A stretch of DNA of 6,883 nt from Desulfobacteraceae bacterium (lineage in GTDB: Bacteria; Desulfobacterota; Desulfobacteria; Desulfobacterales; Desulfosalsimonadaceae): assembly GCA_011389605.1 (NCBI GenBank), contig JAABTZ010000176.1, forward strand, positions 1 through 6,883, given 5' to 3'. The position numbers and the translations under genes are program-made. Shown here one piece after another: positions 6,807 through 6,883 of this stretch. Within the stretch, counting starts at the first letter, position 1. Each line of letters begins with the position of its first letter. The notes under the pieces are model-generated. The model was not told the DNA's origin. It made no database searches and saw only the letters and a list, made by a program, of their open reading frames with translations.

Positions 6807-6883
6807 CAATCGCGTATGCCCTTTCCCGTCAGATTCAGAAATAACTGTTCAAGGCTTTCACTCCCGCTGTTTTCTGCCAGCAT
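6806..6883 (-). CDS. ABC transporter ATP-binding protein, C-terminal 25 residues only (5' end outside window)
   Basis: The minus-strand frame is open from the window edge at 6883 to the TGA at 6808-6806. It gives a C-terminal tail ending SLEQLFLNLTGKGIRD. 'SLEELF-x-x-LTG' is the usual ending of ABC-2 exporter ATPases (CcmA/DrrA type). The TGATG overlap with the permease ATG shows translational coupling and the standard ATPase-permease order. The Walker and signature motifs lie outside the window, so the call rests on the tail and on the neighbour. An ATG is present at the very edge (6883-6881), but it is internal to the gene. Confidence 0.75.
   Translation of the reverse strand: MLAENSGSESLEQLFLNLTGKGIRD

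Noticed and set aside
6807..6809. TTG as the start of the permease, one codon before the ATG.
   Set aside because: The ATG at 6806 forms the usual TGATG overlap with the ATPase stop and is the stronger start codon.

Overview
The window is protein-dense bacterial DNA (about 50% GC by eye) with two converging gene blocks. No RNA gene, CRISPR array, insertion sequence or origin is visible. The host is most plausibly a Gram-negative, perhaps a Desulfobacterota/Deltaproteobacteria-type bacterium. That is an inference from a large cyclase-associated ATPase/TPR protein lying beside a type II polyketide/fatty-acid-like pigment or lipid cluster; no marker gene proves it.

Plus-strand block (1-2936): the C-terminal part of a large signalling protein (STAND/AAA-type ATPase followed by TPR-like helical repeats, of the kind often fused to a class III adenylate/guanylate cyclase) runs in from the left edge. 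Twelve bases later comes a 125-residue protein of unknown function with a DUF3303-like look. Then comes a broken tspO (tryptophan-rich sensory protein) with two tandem in-frame stops and a missing 3' half.

Minus-strand block (2937-6883, read right to left): a tightly packed operon. It begins with the last 25 residues of an ABC transporter ATPase, then an ABC-2 membrane permease, an acyl carrier protein, a ketosynthase with an intact Cys-His-His triad, and a ketosynthase-like protein that has lost all three catalytic residues. The genes overlap by 1, 4 and 7 bases, with one 32-base gap. An active/inactive ketosynthase pair plus a dedicated ACP is the hallmark of a KS/chain-length-factor system, such as aryl polyenes, flexirubin-type pigments and type II polyketides. 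The ABC transporter probably exports the product or a precursor. The rest of the cluster should lie upstream of this operon, beyond base 6883.

The two blocks meet with no spacer: the residual tspO reading frame stops at 2936 and the ketosynthase-like gene's stop codon occupies 2937-2939. The loss of the tspO 3' half exactly where the cluster ends suggests that a deletion or the arrival of the cluster created this junction.
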